Positions 54,343 to 64,000 of a DNA stretch of 64,000 bases are shown here, piece by piece; position 1 is the first letter of the stretch; each line of letters starts with the position of its first letter. The position numbers and the translations under genes are program-made. Under the pieces are notes generated by a model. That model worked only from the letters and a program-made list of their open reading frames with translations. It ran no database searches and was not told where the DNA came from. The stretch is from Cohnella ginsengisoli (GTDB lineage: Bacteria; Bacillota; Bacilli; Paenibacillales; Paenibacillaceae). Location of the stretch: positions 1,649,868-1,713,867 of the forward strand of contig NZ_JAPDHZ010000002.1 of the NCBI RefSeq assembly GCF_029525555.1, written 5' to 3'.

Positions 54343-57046
54343 TTATGAATGGTCCCCGCGGTATTCGGCTCTTGCGTTGAAGCCCTCCGCGCGAAGCGAA
54401 GACAGCCGGCCGTTCCGGCCGGACCAGCCGACCGTCCGGGACTCGCCGGGCAGCAGCGTCAATCCGTTGTCCGCGAAGCGAACCGGGCTTCCGGCTTCGT
54501 CCTCCGCCTCAAGCCACAGCTCGACCGCCGCGACGCTTGATTGGTTGGAGATCAGAACTTCGCGGTCGCTCCTGGAGGCGGGCTGGATCGTCACGGCTCC
54601 CGCCTCGGGGAGCGACCGAAGCGGCTCCCAAGCGCGGCTGCCATTCGTCGCCGTGTACAAGTAGGTCGTCTCCGCGAGCGCCCGGCCGTCCAGCGCCGCG
54701 GCTTCGAGGCGCAGCAGGAAGACCGGCTCCGCCAGCTCGGGCACGGCAAACGCGACCGCGCCGAGAGCCGCGGACCCGGACGGCAGCGGAAAAACGGCAA
54801 ACTCCCGCTCCGCCAGCAGCGCGCCGCCGAGATCGAAGGCAGCAGCGCGGACGACGGCACCGGCTGTCGGATGCAAAGCTTCGGCATACTCGGCGTGAAG
54901 ATGGATCTCCGCGCGGAAGGCGTCGCCGGTCCGATAGTCCGTCCGGTCGTATCGGGCCGACACGTGGAGCGGTGCAAACGCTTTTTTCAAGGCGTAATAA
55001 GCGGGCTTGGGCATGCCGTCGTACTCCAGAATCGACGTGTTGGCGTTATTCGGGAACGGCTCGTTGCCCATCCACACGAGAAATCCAGATGCTTGCGGCG
55101 CGCGCCTGCGCGTCGCTTCGGCCGAATAACGAAGCGACTCCTTCTGCAAAAATCGGCTGCAGCGCGCGAATTGCTCCAGTTCGTCCTCGTCGCGGCGCCA
55201 CGGCCCGAACGACTCGCCGACCGCTTCCCACGGCACCCACCAGCTTCCGCGATGCGTCCAGTACGGATTGTCCGCGGTCGGCGGCCACGCGTCGCACCTG
55301 CCGCGCAGCGCGCGAAGCAGACCCGGGCGGGAAGCGCCCGGCGTGCCGGTCTCCGAACGGAAGAGCGCGTCGTCCCCGTTAAAGAAGGCGTAGTGGCCGG
55401 GGCTCCCCGCATAGAGCCACGGGCCGTGCACGTCGTGATGAACGCCGCGTCCGAAGTCCCTTGCGTCCGCGCAGAACGCCGGTCCCGACGCGCTGGCCGG
55501 CAGGAACCGCCGGCCCGGATCGAGCTCGCGGATCAATCCGGCCAGCATGGCGATGTTCGCGTGGCGCTCGTCGATCGGGCGGAAGCCTTCCCACATCAAT
55601 TCGTTGCCCCCGCACCAGAGCAGCAGGCTCGGATGCGCCCGCTTCTCGCGCACGGCGGCCGTCGTGACGGCCGCGAGCCTCTCAAGCAGCTGTTGATCGT
55701 CCGGCGGGCAGTTGTCGAGCGCGCTTGACGACTGGAGCAGCTCCTGCCAGACGAGCAGGCCCCGGCGGTCGCAATAATCGTAAAACGCTGGCGTCTCGAT
55801 GATGCCCCCGCCCCATATGCGCAGCACGTTGACGTTCATCTCCGCGAGCGGGTCGAGCTGCGCCCGGTAGTCCGCCTCCGTGACCGCGCCGTAATAGGGG
55901 GGATACGGGCACCCAGTTCACGCCGCGGAGAAAAACGGGAATGCCGTTGACGACGGCCGTGTACGGCAGCGCGTCGGCCGGCGATCCCGGATTGGCGCGC
56001 CACTCGATGCGGCGGAAGCCGATCGTCCGGGCCGCCGCGGCGAGGACGCGGCCATCGCCGTCCCGCAGCGCGATGCGCGCCCGGTAGAGCGGCTGCGCGC
56101 CCATGCCGGCAGGCCACCACAGGTCGATGCCGGCTACCTCCGCCGCAAGCGTCAGCCTTACGGGGCCGGCACGCAGCGCCTCCTGCCGGCGCGCTTGCCA
56201 GATCGTGCGGCCCTCGGCATCCTCGATCGCGTACAGGCAATCGTACGCGCCGGGCCGCATAACCTCGAGCTCCGTCCGGAAGCTCACCGCGCCCTGCCCG
56301 TAATCTGCCGCAGGCACGGCCTCCGGGTAGAAGTCCCGGAGGGCCACGCCTTCGTACGTGCGAAGCCGGACGTCCCGCCAGATGCCGACGGCGACCATCC
56401 GCGGGATCCAGTCCCACCCGTAGCCGAAGCGCGCCTTCAGGTGGCGAATCCGCGACGAGTAGCCGACCTGGCCGTCCAGCTCCGGCGGCTGCCGGAGCAT
56501 CACCTGCAGCAGGTTCGCGCCGCCCGGCGCCAGGCTGCCCGTCACGTCGACGACGACCGGCAGGAACGTCCCCTCGAAATCCGCCGCCTTGCGTCCGTTC
56601 CAGAACACGCTGCCCGCGTAGTCCAGCCCCTCGAATACCAGCTCGCAGCGTTCCCGCGCCCAGCCGTGCGGAATATGCACCGTCTTCGAATAAATCCATT
56701 CCCGCTGCGTCACCCATTCGCCGTGCAGGCTGTCGAGGCCGACGAACGGATCAGCCATCCTGCCGGCCGCGAGCAGATCCGTCTGCACGGCGCCGGGCAC
56801 CGAAGCCGGCAGCTCCGCCACGGCCGGCAGGATAGAAACGCCGAGCTCCATCGACAGCCGGGGCTGCCATTGGTTCGGGTACCATCCCGTCAGCCGCCAA
56901 TCGGTACCGCTCAGCAGCAGCTCAAAGGCAGCTTCGGGAGCCGTCTCGTCCGCGGCTCCCGAGTCACGACCGAAGACCGCCACCGGTACCGGCTCCTCCT
57001 TTTCGCGCGAGCGTAGGCCGTCCGCCGTTCCTGCATCGCTTGCCAT
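54343..57046 (-). CDS. GH2 beta-mannosidase-like enzyme (frame broken)
   Basis: The protein runs from the ATG at 57046 to the stop at 54343, about 900 residues when corrected. The jelly-roll sugar-binding domain (ASVPGAVQTDLLAAGRMADPFVGLDSLHGEWVTQREWIYSKTV; LVFEGLDYAGSVFWNGRK) is characteristic of beta-mannosidases, as is GYGWDWIPRMVAVGIWRDVRL. Acid/base Glu lies in LLLWCGGNELMWEG, and the nucleophile is probably Glu in LFRSETGTPG. Six G at 55897-55902 break the frame (WVPVSP to YYGAVTEADY). No signal peptide. It lies between the dockerin protein and the unclassified enzyme on the same strand and would hydrolyse imported beta-mannosides. Confidence 0.9.
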
Positions 57047-57052
57047 CTTTCC

Positions 57053-60000
57053 TCATCCCTTCTTCTTGTCGCCCGCCAGCGCGATCCGTTCGGTGCCCGA
57101 TCCCGTGCCCGTCGTTGCCTCCACCCGGTATAAGCCTCCCTGCCAGCCCTTCGTCAGATGGAGCACCGCCTTGAACCGGCCGTTCGCATCCGTGCGAACC
57201 CGCTCCTCTTGCGCGATGCCGCCGATCGCAACGCGAACGTCGGCTTTGCTTGCCGCCTTGCCGCCGGCCGTCCGGACCGTTCCTTCCACCCGAACGATTC
57301 GGCCCTCGCCCTCGGCCTTGACCGACGCGACGACGACGCGATCGCGCGCCGCTACCGCCGCCGGCTCGCCGGCGATCAGGCTGCGGCTGCGGCTGTCGCG
57401 GACGATCGTGCGCAGGCTGCCGTCCAGGGCGCGGTACGTGACAGAGGTTTCGACGGGATACAAATACACGGCATCGAGCTCCGCTTCGGCGCCGACGCTT
57501 TTCAGAACGAGCGTACCTGCTCCCTTTGCCAGATTGACGGACCCGAGCCGGATAATGGCGATTTGCCCGTCCGTCCCGGCCAGCGTCGTTTTCATCGGCG
57601 CAGCCCCGTTCAGCGCAGCCGACAATGTGGCAGCTTTGCTCGGCGAACGCTGAATGACGCTCGCGTACACGTCGTATTCGCCCGAGCCCGGCACCTCGAC
57701 GGCGAAGCTTCGGCTCTCGTCTGCCGTCATCCGCACGTAGCTGCCCTGCGACAGCGACGGACTGCCGTACCGGATCTCCGGCACGCTCATCCTGTAGAGC
57801 TTGGTCAGCGTGACCGTCGCGTAGCCTTCGTGCGGCAGCGGATTCGTCGACGCATTGGAGAAGCGGATGCGCAGCTTGGCCGTCCCTTCCGGTATTTGCG
57901 CTTTTGGCGTCGTCTTGACCGTCGACTGTCCCGAGTACCAGGTGCGGCTGGCGTACGTCATCGCGCTGTCGTCGGCGAGCAGCGTCGTTTGGCCTTGCGC
58001 GTCGACCGCCAGCACCTCCGCCGCAAGGTCGGTATCGAACTGCAGCATCGCCGCAAAGTCCAGCTTGACGGAGTCGCCTGGCCGAAGCCCGTCCGCGCCG
58101 CCGACCGGCACATCGCGATACAAGTAGCCGTCGCCGTAGATCCGCACGTTGTCGTGCCCCGTCGCCTCCACGAAGATCGCCCGCTTGCCGAACCAGCCGG
58201 GGTATATTTCCGCTTCGGCATCTATCGATGTCGCATCCGCATAGACGGCAGCTTCGTCGGTGCTCGGAGCGTTGCTTTGCTTGCGGAGCGCCCGCGCCGG
58301 ATCGTTCAAACCGGCATCCGCCACGGGAATCGCTTCGTCGTCTCCGGCGCCTTGCCGATAGAGCTGCTCCGCCTCCAATGTCTGAACGCCGCGGCTCTCT
58401 GCCTTCGACGCCGTCATCAGACGCGCGGCGGCCGGCACCCGCTTGATCCGCAAAATCGCCCGCAGCGCTTCGTCGACCGACTCGGCGCCGCTGTTCGTAT
58501 TCACGCCGCTGTCCGTAACGCCGTCGAACGCCGCGCCGGTCGTCTGGTCGAACATGGCGACGCCGTCGCGCGTATCGCCGGTCCACCAGGCCGCCGCGAT
58601 GCCGGCCATCTCGGCGTACTTCGTCTTGCCTGTCACCCCGTAAAGCGCCAGCAGATTTTCAACGTAGCTCGCCGTGCCGTAATTAATCTGCGGATAAACC
58701 GCCTTGTTCGGCGACTGCCGATAAGCCCTGCCCGAGATCAGCAGGTCGCTCAGGAAGCTGTCCGCCGCCTGCTCGGCCGCCTGGATCCAATCGCTCCTCC
58801 CGCTCAGCTGCCCGGCGATCGCCATCGCCTTTATCTGCGTGCTGCCCCATTCATACCAGGTGCCGTCGCTGTGCAGGAACGCGGAGAGCGGATACGTAAT
58901 GAAGTCGCCTTCCTGCGACATCGCCAGACCTTCGCCGAGCATCCGGACGAGCGCAAGCGAGGTGTTTTTCTGCGTCCCGGCAGGCAGCGCCTCCTGATGC
59001 TGCGCCAGCGCCGAGATCGCGGCCGAGCTCAGCCAGTTGTCGCGCTGCAGCAGCCATGCGGGCGCTTTTTTGCCGTCAACGTTGTCGTACGTGCCGTAAA
59101 GCGGCATTACCAGCTGCCGGACGCGCTCGAGACAGAGCGCCGCCCGCGTCCGCACCTTCGCGGCGAATGCCGCGTCCTTGGCCTCGAGCGCAGGCAGCGC
59201 CGCCGCCATCGCCTCGTAGGCGCGGACCGCCCAGAAGCCGAAGCCGGTGAACGAGGAATGGCTGTCCTTTTTATACAGTTTCCCTTGGGCATCCTCGGCG
59301 ACGAAGTTGTCGAAGTCGCCCTCCGGCGACTGCATCCACATGGCGAACGACAGGCCGCGCTTGATCATGTCGTAGCTGTACGCGTCGCCGTACGTCCTGT
59401 AATGCTCGACATAGACGAGGACGGCGCGGGCGACGTCGTCGAGCGCGGCAACGCCCTCCTGCGGATCACCGACCCACTTGTAGCCTTGGCCGAGATCGCT
59501 CCGGTCGACGGGCTCTGCGTACAGATGGGAGATGAACATCGGAATGCCGTCGATCTCGATTTTCTCGTTCATGAACCGAAAATGATCGAAGTTGGCATAC
59601 ACTTCGGCAGAATCCCTCAACGCGAATTTCCGGAAAAAGGAGGCGTCCTTGCCCGTCAATTGGCCGTCCCCGTCGTAGTCCAGCTCCGCGATCAGCCTGC
59701 CCTGTTTGATTTTCGTCTGCAAAAAGGCGAGGTCCGCCGCGTCCACGCTGCCGCTGCCGTCGAGATCGTAGCTGCGGTCTTCCCGCATGGCCGACACCTG
59801 GACGTCCGTCACGCGGATCGGCGCGGTATTGTCGTTGTGCAGCTCGACCCAGAGCCCGGCCTTGCCTTCGGGGACGGGCCGACCCGATTCGTCGCGGACG
59901 ACGCGCCAGGCGCCGCGCTTCACGGCGGACAGATCCGAGATCTCGAGCAGCGTGTTCGCGCCGTCGTTCACGCGGGCCGTCACGGCGGACGTCCGCGTCG

Positions 60001-60767
60001 CGTCCGGATGAAGCATCAGCCGGAGCGAGACGGCCGGCTTGTCGCCGGCATGCGGCTGGCGTTCGCCGCTTCCGACCGGGAGATTCCGCCATGCGGCGGA
60101 GCCCGGCTGCATGACCAGCGCAGACTTGCGCGTGACGGCGCCGCCGCTCGACCAGTCCGCAGCGCTGCCCAGCGGAGCGGCGAAGTCGGGGTTGGCGACC
60201 GGGTATTCCACCCGCGTGCCGTCTCCCCCTCACGCCCCACAGCTTGACGCGATGGACGTCGATCTCGCCATTGGTATCGTTGTGAAGCTCCACGTAGACG
60301 ACCGGCTTGCCCGCACCGATTTTACCTTCGGCATGGATCGTTTTTGTCGTCAGCTTGACGGTCTCCCCTCTCGCGGCATCCGAGAGATCGTTGACCTCCG
60401 CCAGCGCCGGTCCGCCGTCATTGATCCGCAGCATGACATTCGCGTCGACGTCCGCGTCGGCGCTTACCGTCGCCTCCACCTCGCCGTATACGACATCGCC
60501 GACGGCCGGACCTTTGTCGTCGTTCGTCACCGGGATGCCCTGCCAGACGGCGCTGCCCGGCTCCATGGCGAGATAATGCTCCGTTTTCGTGTCGCCGGCG
60601 CTATCCCAAGTACCCGCGAGCGGAGATTCAAAGTTTGCGTTCGGCATGTCGTAGACAATAGACTTCTCGGCCGCCGATGCGCGGGAATGGTCCCATGCTC
60701 CCGACGGTAATGCCAATGCGGCCGCGATTGCGATGGCTAACGTGCCGGATGTCCATTTGCGCAGCAC
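57053..60767 (-). CDS. Large secreted multidomain protein with dockerin-type repeat pair (frame broken)
   Basis: The start is the GTG at 60767 behind GGAGGG, with signal peptide KWTSGTLAIAIAAALALPSGAWDHSRASAA. Two similar N-terminal beta modules follow (YDMPNANFESPLAGTWDSAGD and VEYPVANPDFAAPLGSAADW). Next comes a type I dockerin-like pair of calcium loops (DLDGSGSVDAADLAFL and DYDGDGQLTGKDASFF). A long helical region (HSSFTGFGFWAVRAYEAM; DNWLSSAAISALAQHQ; YEWGSTQIKAMAIAGQ) looks like an (alpha/alpha)6 barrel. The C-terminal beta modules end in GYKVEATTG-like strands. Five C at 60225-60229 break the frame; about 1,240 residues. The catalytic family is not recognised. An extracellular glycan-degrading role is inferred. 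Confidence 0.8.
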
Positions 60768-61631
60768 AAGATACCCTCCTTCGTTTGTTTGCATGGCTAG
60801 GCAAGACATGAATCCGCTTACAGACAGGAACGGAAAACGAAATCAGATGCGTGGAGCAGTGTACAACGCAAGTCATCCCTATAACTTACTGTAAGTCTTA
60901 CATATCAACTTACATTTTGATTATAGATTCATTATCTTTCCGCTGTCAACCGATCTGTTCGCTTGGAAAAAGCCGAGAACGCCCATTAACCTGACGATTA
61001 GCGCGTAAAGGCCGCGCAGCCCGCGGACGATGTTTCCTTATTCCGCTCGCACTCACAGGTCCGCGATTCTCCAGATGTCGTTCGTACGGCCTCCGATTGT
61101 CCGGATATCGCTCCAAAACCGCAAAAGTCGCCAAATTAAACGCCCTTTACAAACTAACTATTTAATCTCGCGCAAACAGACACAGTTGGCGCTAATCCGG
61201 TACCGTCCGATTAACTTGCCTTTCGCTGCTGTCCTCCGCGATCGCGTCTTCGTTTGCTGTGCCTGCTGCTTTCGAACCCGCTCCAACCGAAATTCGACGT
61301 GCAGGTGCATCGGCCGGCCTTGAGGGAACGGTGCTGATCCGCGCGCCTTTTATCTGTGTGCGGTTGGCGGGCGGGAAGTGGCGGGTGGTAGTTGGCCGAT
61401 TTGTCTTTGTGCGGTGTGTGGCTGGGCGGTGGATAGTTGCCCGATCACAGGAGGTTTGCAAGCAGATTGGAGGCTGGGCTAGAAAACGGCGGGCGGCGAC
61501 GAACAGTTGCTAGAAGGCAGTTATTTTTCCGCGAGACTGCGAGTTGTCATCCGATAGTTGCTGAAAATAGCCGGACCTCGCGGCCCGGCTGCTCGTGCTT
61601 CAGTGATTCGGTTTTCCGGAGAGCACGCCGC
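60768..61631. other. Intergenic region of 864 bases
   Basis: This is the gap between the dockerin gene and the lacI-like gene, both on the minus strand. It holds the promoter and operator of the dockerin gene (around 60890-60925, AT-rich) and, from about 61350 to 61500, a G/T-rich degenerate stretch. Short open frames here lack ribosome binding sites and coding character. I see no gene. Confidence 0.55.
60891..60903. promoter_or_regulatory. Putative LacI operator, dockerin gene promoter
   Basis: TGTAAGTCTTACA is a perfect 13-bp dyad. On the minus strand it lies between a TTGATA -35-like and a TTATAG -10-like element (18-base spacing). An extra half-site CTTACA is at 60910-60915. Confidence 0.6.
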
Positions 61632-62644
61632 CTAATCACGCGCTTCACGCTCCAGTATCCGGGTGGAGGCCCGGACGACGAGCTGCACGTCGTACACTTC
61701 GTCAAGCGGCTCCGTCGCATGCACGGCGCCCTGCATGCGGTCGATCAGATAGCGGGCCGCGGCCATGCTCATCTGCTTTACGGGCTGCCGGATGGTCGTC
61801 AGCGGAGGGAACAGGTCGGCGCTGCCCGGCACGTCGTCTGCGCCGACGATCGAGAGCGCTTCGGGAATCCGCACGCCTTTGATGCGAAAATGTCTGTAGA
61901 GCGTCGGCACGAAATGATCGTTCGCCACGAACAGCGCCGTCGTAGACGGGTAGCGGGACAGGTAGTGATCGATCTGCGCGCAACGGTCCGCGTCTTCGAG
62001 ATCCCGCACGCGAATCAGATGCTCTTCGCCGAAGTCCCGCAGCCCGCAATCTGCCGCCGCCTCTCTTGCTCCAGCGAGCCGTTCGTAATGATCCGTCGAC
62101 GTGAACTCGTCGACGATCGCGATATGGGCATGTCCCATGGCGGCCAAATGCTGGATGGCGGCATAGCCGCCCTTGCGATGGTCGGCTCGAATGCTGGGCA
62201 CCTTGGCCGATTGCAGCCGGTTGAATACGAGTACGGCCGGCACCGCCGATGCCAGCTCGGCAAAATGCTCCTCCGTATAGGGAACGGTCGTAAAGATCGC
62301 GCCCCCGATCCCTTTCTCCGCAAAGTAGGCCTGGAGATCTTCCTTTTTCTTCGGCACATCCTCCAGCGCGCACAGCTTCACGCTCATCCGCTCGGCGAAC
62401 GCAACCTCGCCGATGCCGGAAATGATGCTGCTCTCCACGGGAAGCGACCGCGTCGACGTAAAAAAAGGCCAGCTCCTTGGGCCGCTGCACGGAGGCGCCG
62501 AGCTTGGGCGAGAAATTATGCCGGTCCATAATCTGGAGCACGCGATCGCGCGTCTTGACGTTGACGGCCTCCGGCTTATTCATCACGCGGGATACGGTGG
62601 CGATAGAAACCCCCCGCTTCTTTGGCGATATCGTAAATGTTCAT
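61632..62644 (-). CDS. LacI-family transcriptional regulator (two frame breaks)
   Basis: The start is the ATG at 62644 (MNIYDIAKEAG) behind GGGAG. The LacI helix-turn-helix reads IYDIAKEAGVSIATVSRVMNKPEAV once one base is removed from six C at 62610-62615. A second break at seven A (62460-62466) lies in the linker (KELAFF to TSTRSLPVESSIISGIGE). The effector domain of the periplasmic-binding fold follows (GGAIFTTVPYTEEHF; GYAAIQHLAAMGHAHIAIVDEF; ALFVANDHFVPTLYRHFRIKGVRIPEALSIVGADDVPGSADLFPPLTTIRQP). About 335 residues. It probably represses itself and the flanking polysaccharide genes through the TGTAAG/CTTACA dyads. Confidence 0.88.
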
Positions 62645-62686
62645 CGATTCGTAACTCCCGTTTTTGTTTCAGTATAGCACCGATCA

Positions 62687-62699
62687 TGAAAGTCTTACA
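62687..62699. promoter_or_regulatory. Putative LacI operator, lacI promoter
   Basis: TGAAAGTCTTACA differs by one base from the perfect dyad at 60891-60903. It overlaps the -35 element of the regulator's own promoter. Confidence 0.55.
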
Positions 62700-62786
62700 A
62701 ATTCATTCACAAAAAAAAGATTTAGACTTGCATGGTCAGGGATTTAACAAAGAGAGCTTGACGTTTTCGAGCCGCAAACTTTAAGA

Positions 62787-62792
62787 TATAAT
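62787..62792 (+). promoter_or_regulatory. -10 box of the right-edge secreted-protein gene
   Basis: A perfect TATAAT predicts a transcription start near 62799. The matching -35 is unclear. The dyad at 62804-62816 would lie at about +5 to +17, a typical repression position. Confidence 0.45.
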
Positions 62793-62803
62793 CGAAAATA
62801 AAA

Positions 62804-62816
62804 TGAAACACTTACA
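62804..62816. promoter_or_regulatory. Putative LacI operator, right-edge gene
   Basis: TGAAACACTTACA is the third copy of the TGwAAnnCTTACA-type dyad, just after the predicted transcription start of the right-edge gene. Confidence 0.5.
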
Positions 62817-62907
62817 GAAAGAAATTATAAGGCGTGATATGTTCACCAGGAGGTTTCCAACGCCTGCCTATCCACAATTGAGAGCGCAATCAAAGGAGGA
62901 TTCCGAT

Positions 62908-64000
62908 TATGAAGCATTCGAACAAGGCGCTCGCCGTCACCATGGCAGGTTCGCTGCTCGCAGGCTATGCCCCTTCCGCTCACGCGGCCACCAAAACCGT
63001 CGACTTCGCCAACTTTCCCGTCAACTTCGCGCACCTTAACTGGCAAACGGTGACTTCGCACACGGCCACTACCGGCTTTACCTATACGCTCGGTAACGGC
63101 AACGGCCAACGAACCAATCAACACGGCGTGTCCTGGCCGGATAGCGCCTATTACGACACGGTGCTCGGCAGCGGCGGTTACGCGGCCGTCAATAGCTGGC
63201 CCATGGAATCCCTCGTCCTCTATGCGACGGAGAAAAACGGCAACTGGCTGGCGAACGGCTGGAATTACACGCAGGATATGGCGGAAGGCGCCAGCGCCGT
63301 CGACGATTCTGCCCGGGCGGCTATCGCGCTTGCAGACGATTACTTGCTGAACGGCAACCTGACGTCCTATCAAAGCGCGCGGGATCTGCTCACGTTTACG
63401 GCCTATATGACGACTTTAAGCGGCAAGGTATACAATTTCGCCTGGCTGGACGCGCCCGCGCTGTTCGGCTGGGACCCGGTGCAGCAGGGCGTCGACAAGC
63501 ACTTTATGTACCGGTCGGAGTTCGTCAAGCGCACGCAGTATCCGTCCGCGCTGCCGAACGGCGACTGGATGGATGCCGCCTCGGACCCTTCTCACATTTT
63601 GAAGAACGACTCAAACCAACCTGTCGCCGCCCCGCCCTTTATCTCGCATCCGAAATACTCGATTTACATGGACGACCTGCGAGATCCGACAGGCGCCGAT
63701 ATCGCCCCCGTCTACGACGGTCCGCTCTATACGACCGCATCGGGCGGCGTCACCGGCTACAAGACCGGCATCAAGAAGACCTGGACCACCAGCACGCACG
63801 AGATCGGGCTCGACGACGCGCGTAATTTGTGGGCGATGGTCAAAGGGCTGCACATGCTGCAAAAGCTCAAATACACGAACGGTTCGCTGACCGCCGACCA
63901 GCTCTATTTCGCCAAATTCCTCGAAAATCATATCCAGCGCATGATGAATAACGTGCTCGCTTACAACTTGACGGGCTTCGACTCGAAGATGGCCAGCACT
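62908..64000 (+). CDS. Secreted protein, probable carbohydrate-active enzyme (3' end outside window)
   Basis: The ATG at 62908 follows a strong AAAGGAGGA. The first 364 residues are visible. The signal peptide (KHSNKALAVTMAGSLLAGYAPSAHAA) leads into KTVDFANFPVNFAHLNW. Trp- and Tyr-rich, helix-like stretches follow (NYTQDMAEGASAVDDSARAAIALADDYLL; SYQSARDLLTFTAYMT), with MDDLRDPTGADIAPVYDGPLYTT and NLWAMVKGLHMLQKLK. I do not recognise the family. Location beside a LacI regulator and the polysaccharide genes, plus secretion, suggests a glycoside hydrolase or lyase with an (alpha/alpha) fold, but no catalytic motif could be assigned. Confidence 0.75.

Larger units (their letters stand above)
62645..62907. 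other. Divergent promoter region of lacI-like gene and secreted-protein gene
   Basis: This AT-rich gap of 263 bases carries two copies of the 13-bp dyad and two outward promoters. On the minus strand TTGTAA and TATACT (18-base spacing) serve the regulator. On the plus strand TATAAT at 62787-62792 serves the secreted protein. Confidence 0.6.

Noticed and set aside
61030..61513. Short plus-strand frames in the gap before the lacI-like gene
   Set aside because: No ribosome binding sites, odd composition and no family resemblance; the sequence looks like degenerate intergenic DNA.
62645..62907. CcpA cre sites in the lacI-like/secreted-protein gap
   Set aside because: The dyads lack the central CG and are 13 bp, not 14 bp; they match each other better than the cre consensus, so I assign them to the local LacI protein.

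Overview
The window (64 kb, mostly high G+C, strong AGGAGG-type ribosome binding sites) looks like a chromosomal segment of a Gram-positive, endospore-forming member of the Paenibacillaceae (Paenibacillus or Cohnella type). Pointers are a KapB sporulation-phosphorelay protein, YesM/YesN two-component pairs next to sugar ABC importers that lack their own ATPase, a Bacillus-type Fnr with a C-terminal cysteine cluster, a CvfC-type HEAT protein and many polysaccharide-degrading enzymes. No rRNA, tRNA or CRISPR array was recognised.

Layout. 1-5.3 kb: a YhgE/Pip membrane protein (cut by the left edge) with its divergent TetR repressor and a shared operator, then kapB, a UgtP-like diacylglycerol glucosyltransferase and an SH3/NlpC-P60 wall hydrolase. 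5.6-8.1 kb: an AT-richer cassette that I read as a new ribosomally made, modified peptide (RiPP) locus: a 76-residue peptide with two near-identical 11-residue segments, an HExxH-type peptide beta-hydroxylase-like protein and an MFS exporter. 8.1-18.3 kb: a sugar-uptake/utilisation operon (two permeases, binding lipoprotein, two glycosidases) plus a YesM/YesN pair. 18.5-26.0 kb: ABC-F ATPase, metallo-beta-lactamase-fold hydrolase, CvfC-like protein, a MITE, an SRPBCC-ArsR pair and a GGDEF-EAL protein.

26.1-38.7 kb is an anaerobiosis block: doxX-adhE-pflB-pflA-mobA-like on the minus strand, a hemerythrin-like protein, an IS1595-like element, a NreA/NreC/NreB-like GAF-regulator-kinase trio and fnr. 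Four Fnr-type boxes (TGTGA-N6-TCACA) lie in this block; two sit at about -41 of plausible promoters. 38.7-42.7 kb: a Pro/Gly-rich collagen-like protein, a TVP38 membrane protein, a transglutaminase-like protein and an AraC regulator. 42.8-64.0 kb is a polysaccharide-utilisation region: a GH88 unsaturated glucuronyl hydrolase, an aldose-epimerase-like protein, an LplA/LplB/YtcP-type importer, YesM/YesN, an unclassified 745-residue enzyme, a GH2 beta-mannosidase, a very large dockerin-bearing secreted protein, a LacI regulator and a secreted protein running off the right edge. A 13-bp dyad recurs in front of the last three genes and is probably the LacI operator.

A recurring oddity is that about 25 reading-frame breaks, in about 18 otherwise well-conserved genes, all fall in runs of mostly 5-8 identical bases. 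I treat these as probable sequencing or assembly indels, not real pseudogenes, and give the full gene span with the break position in each entry.
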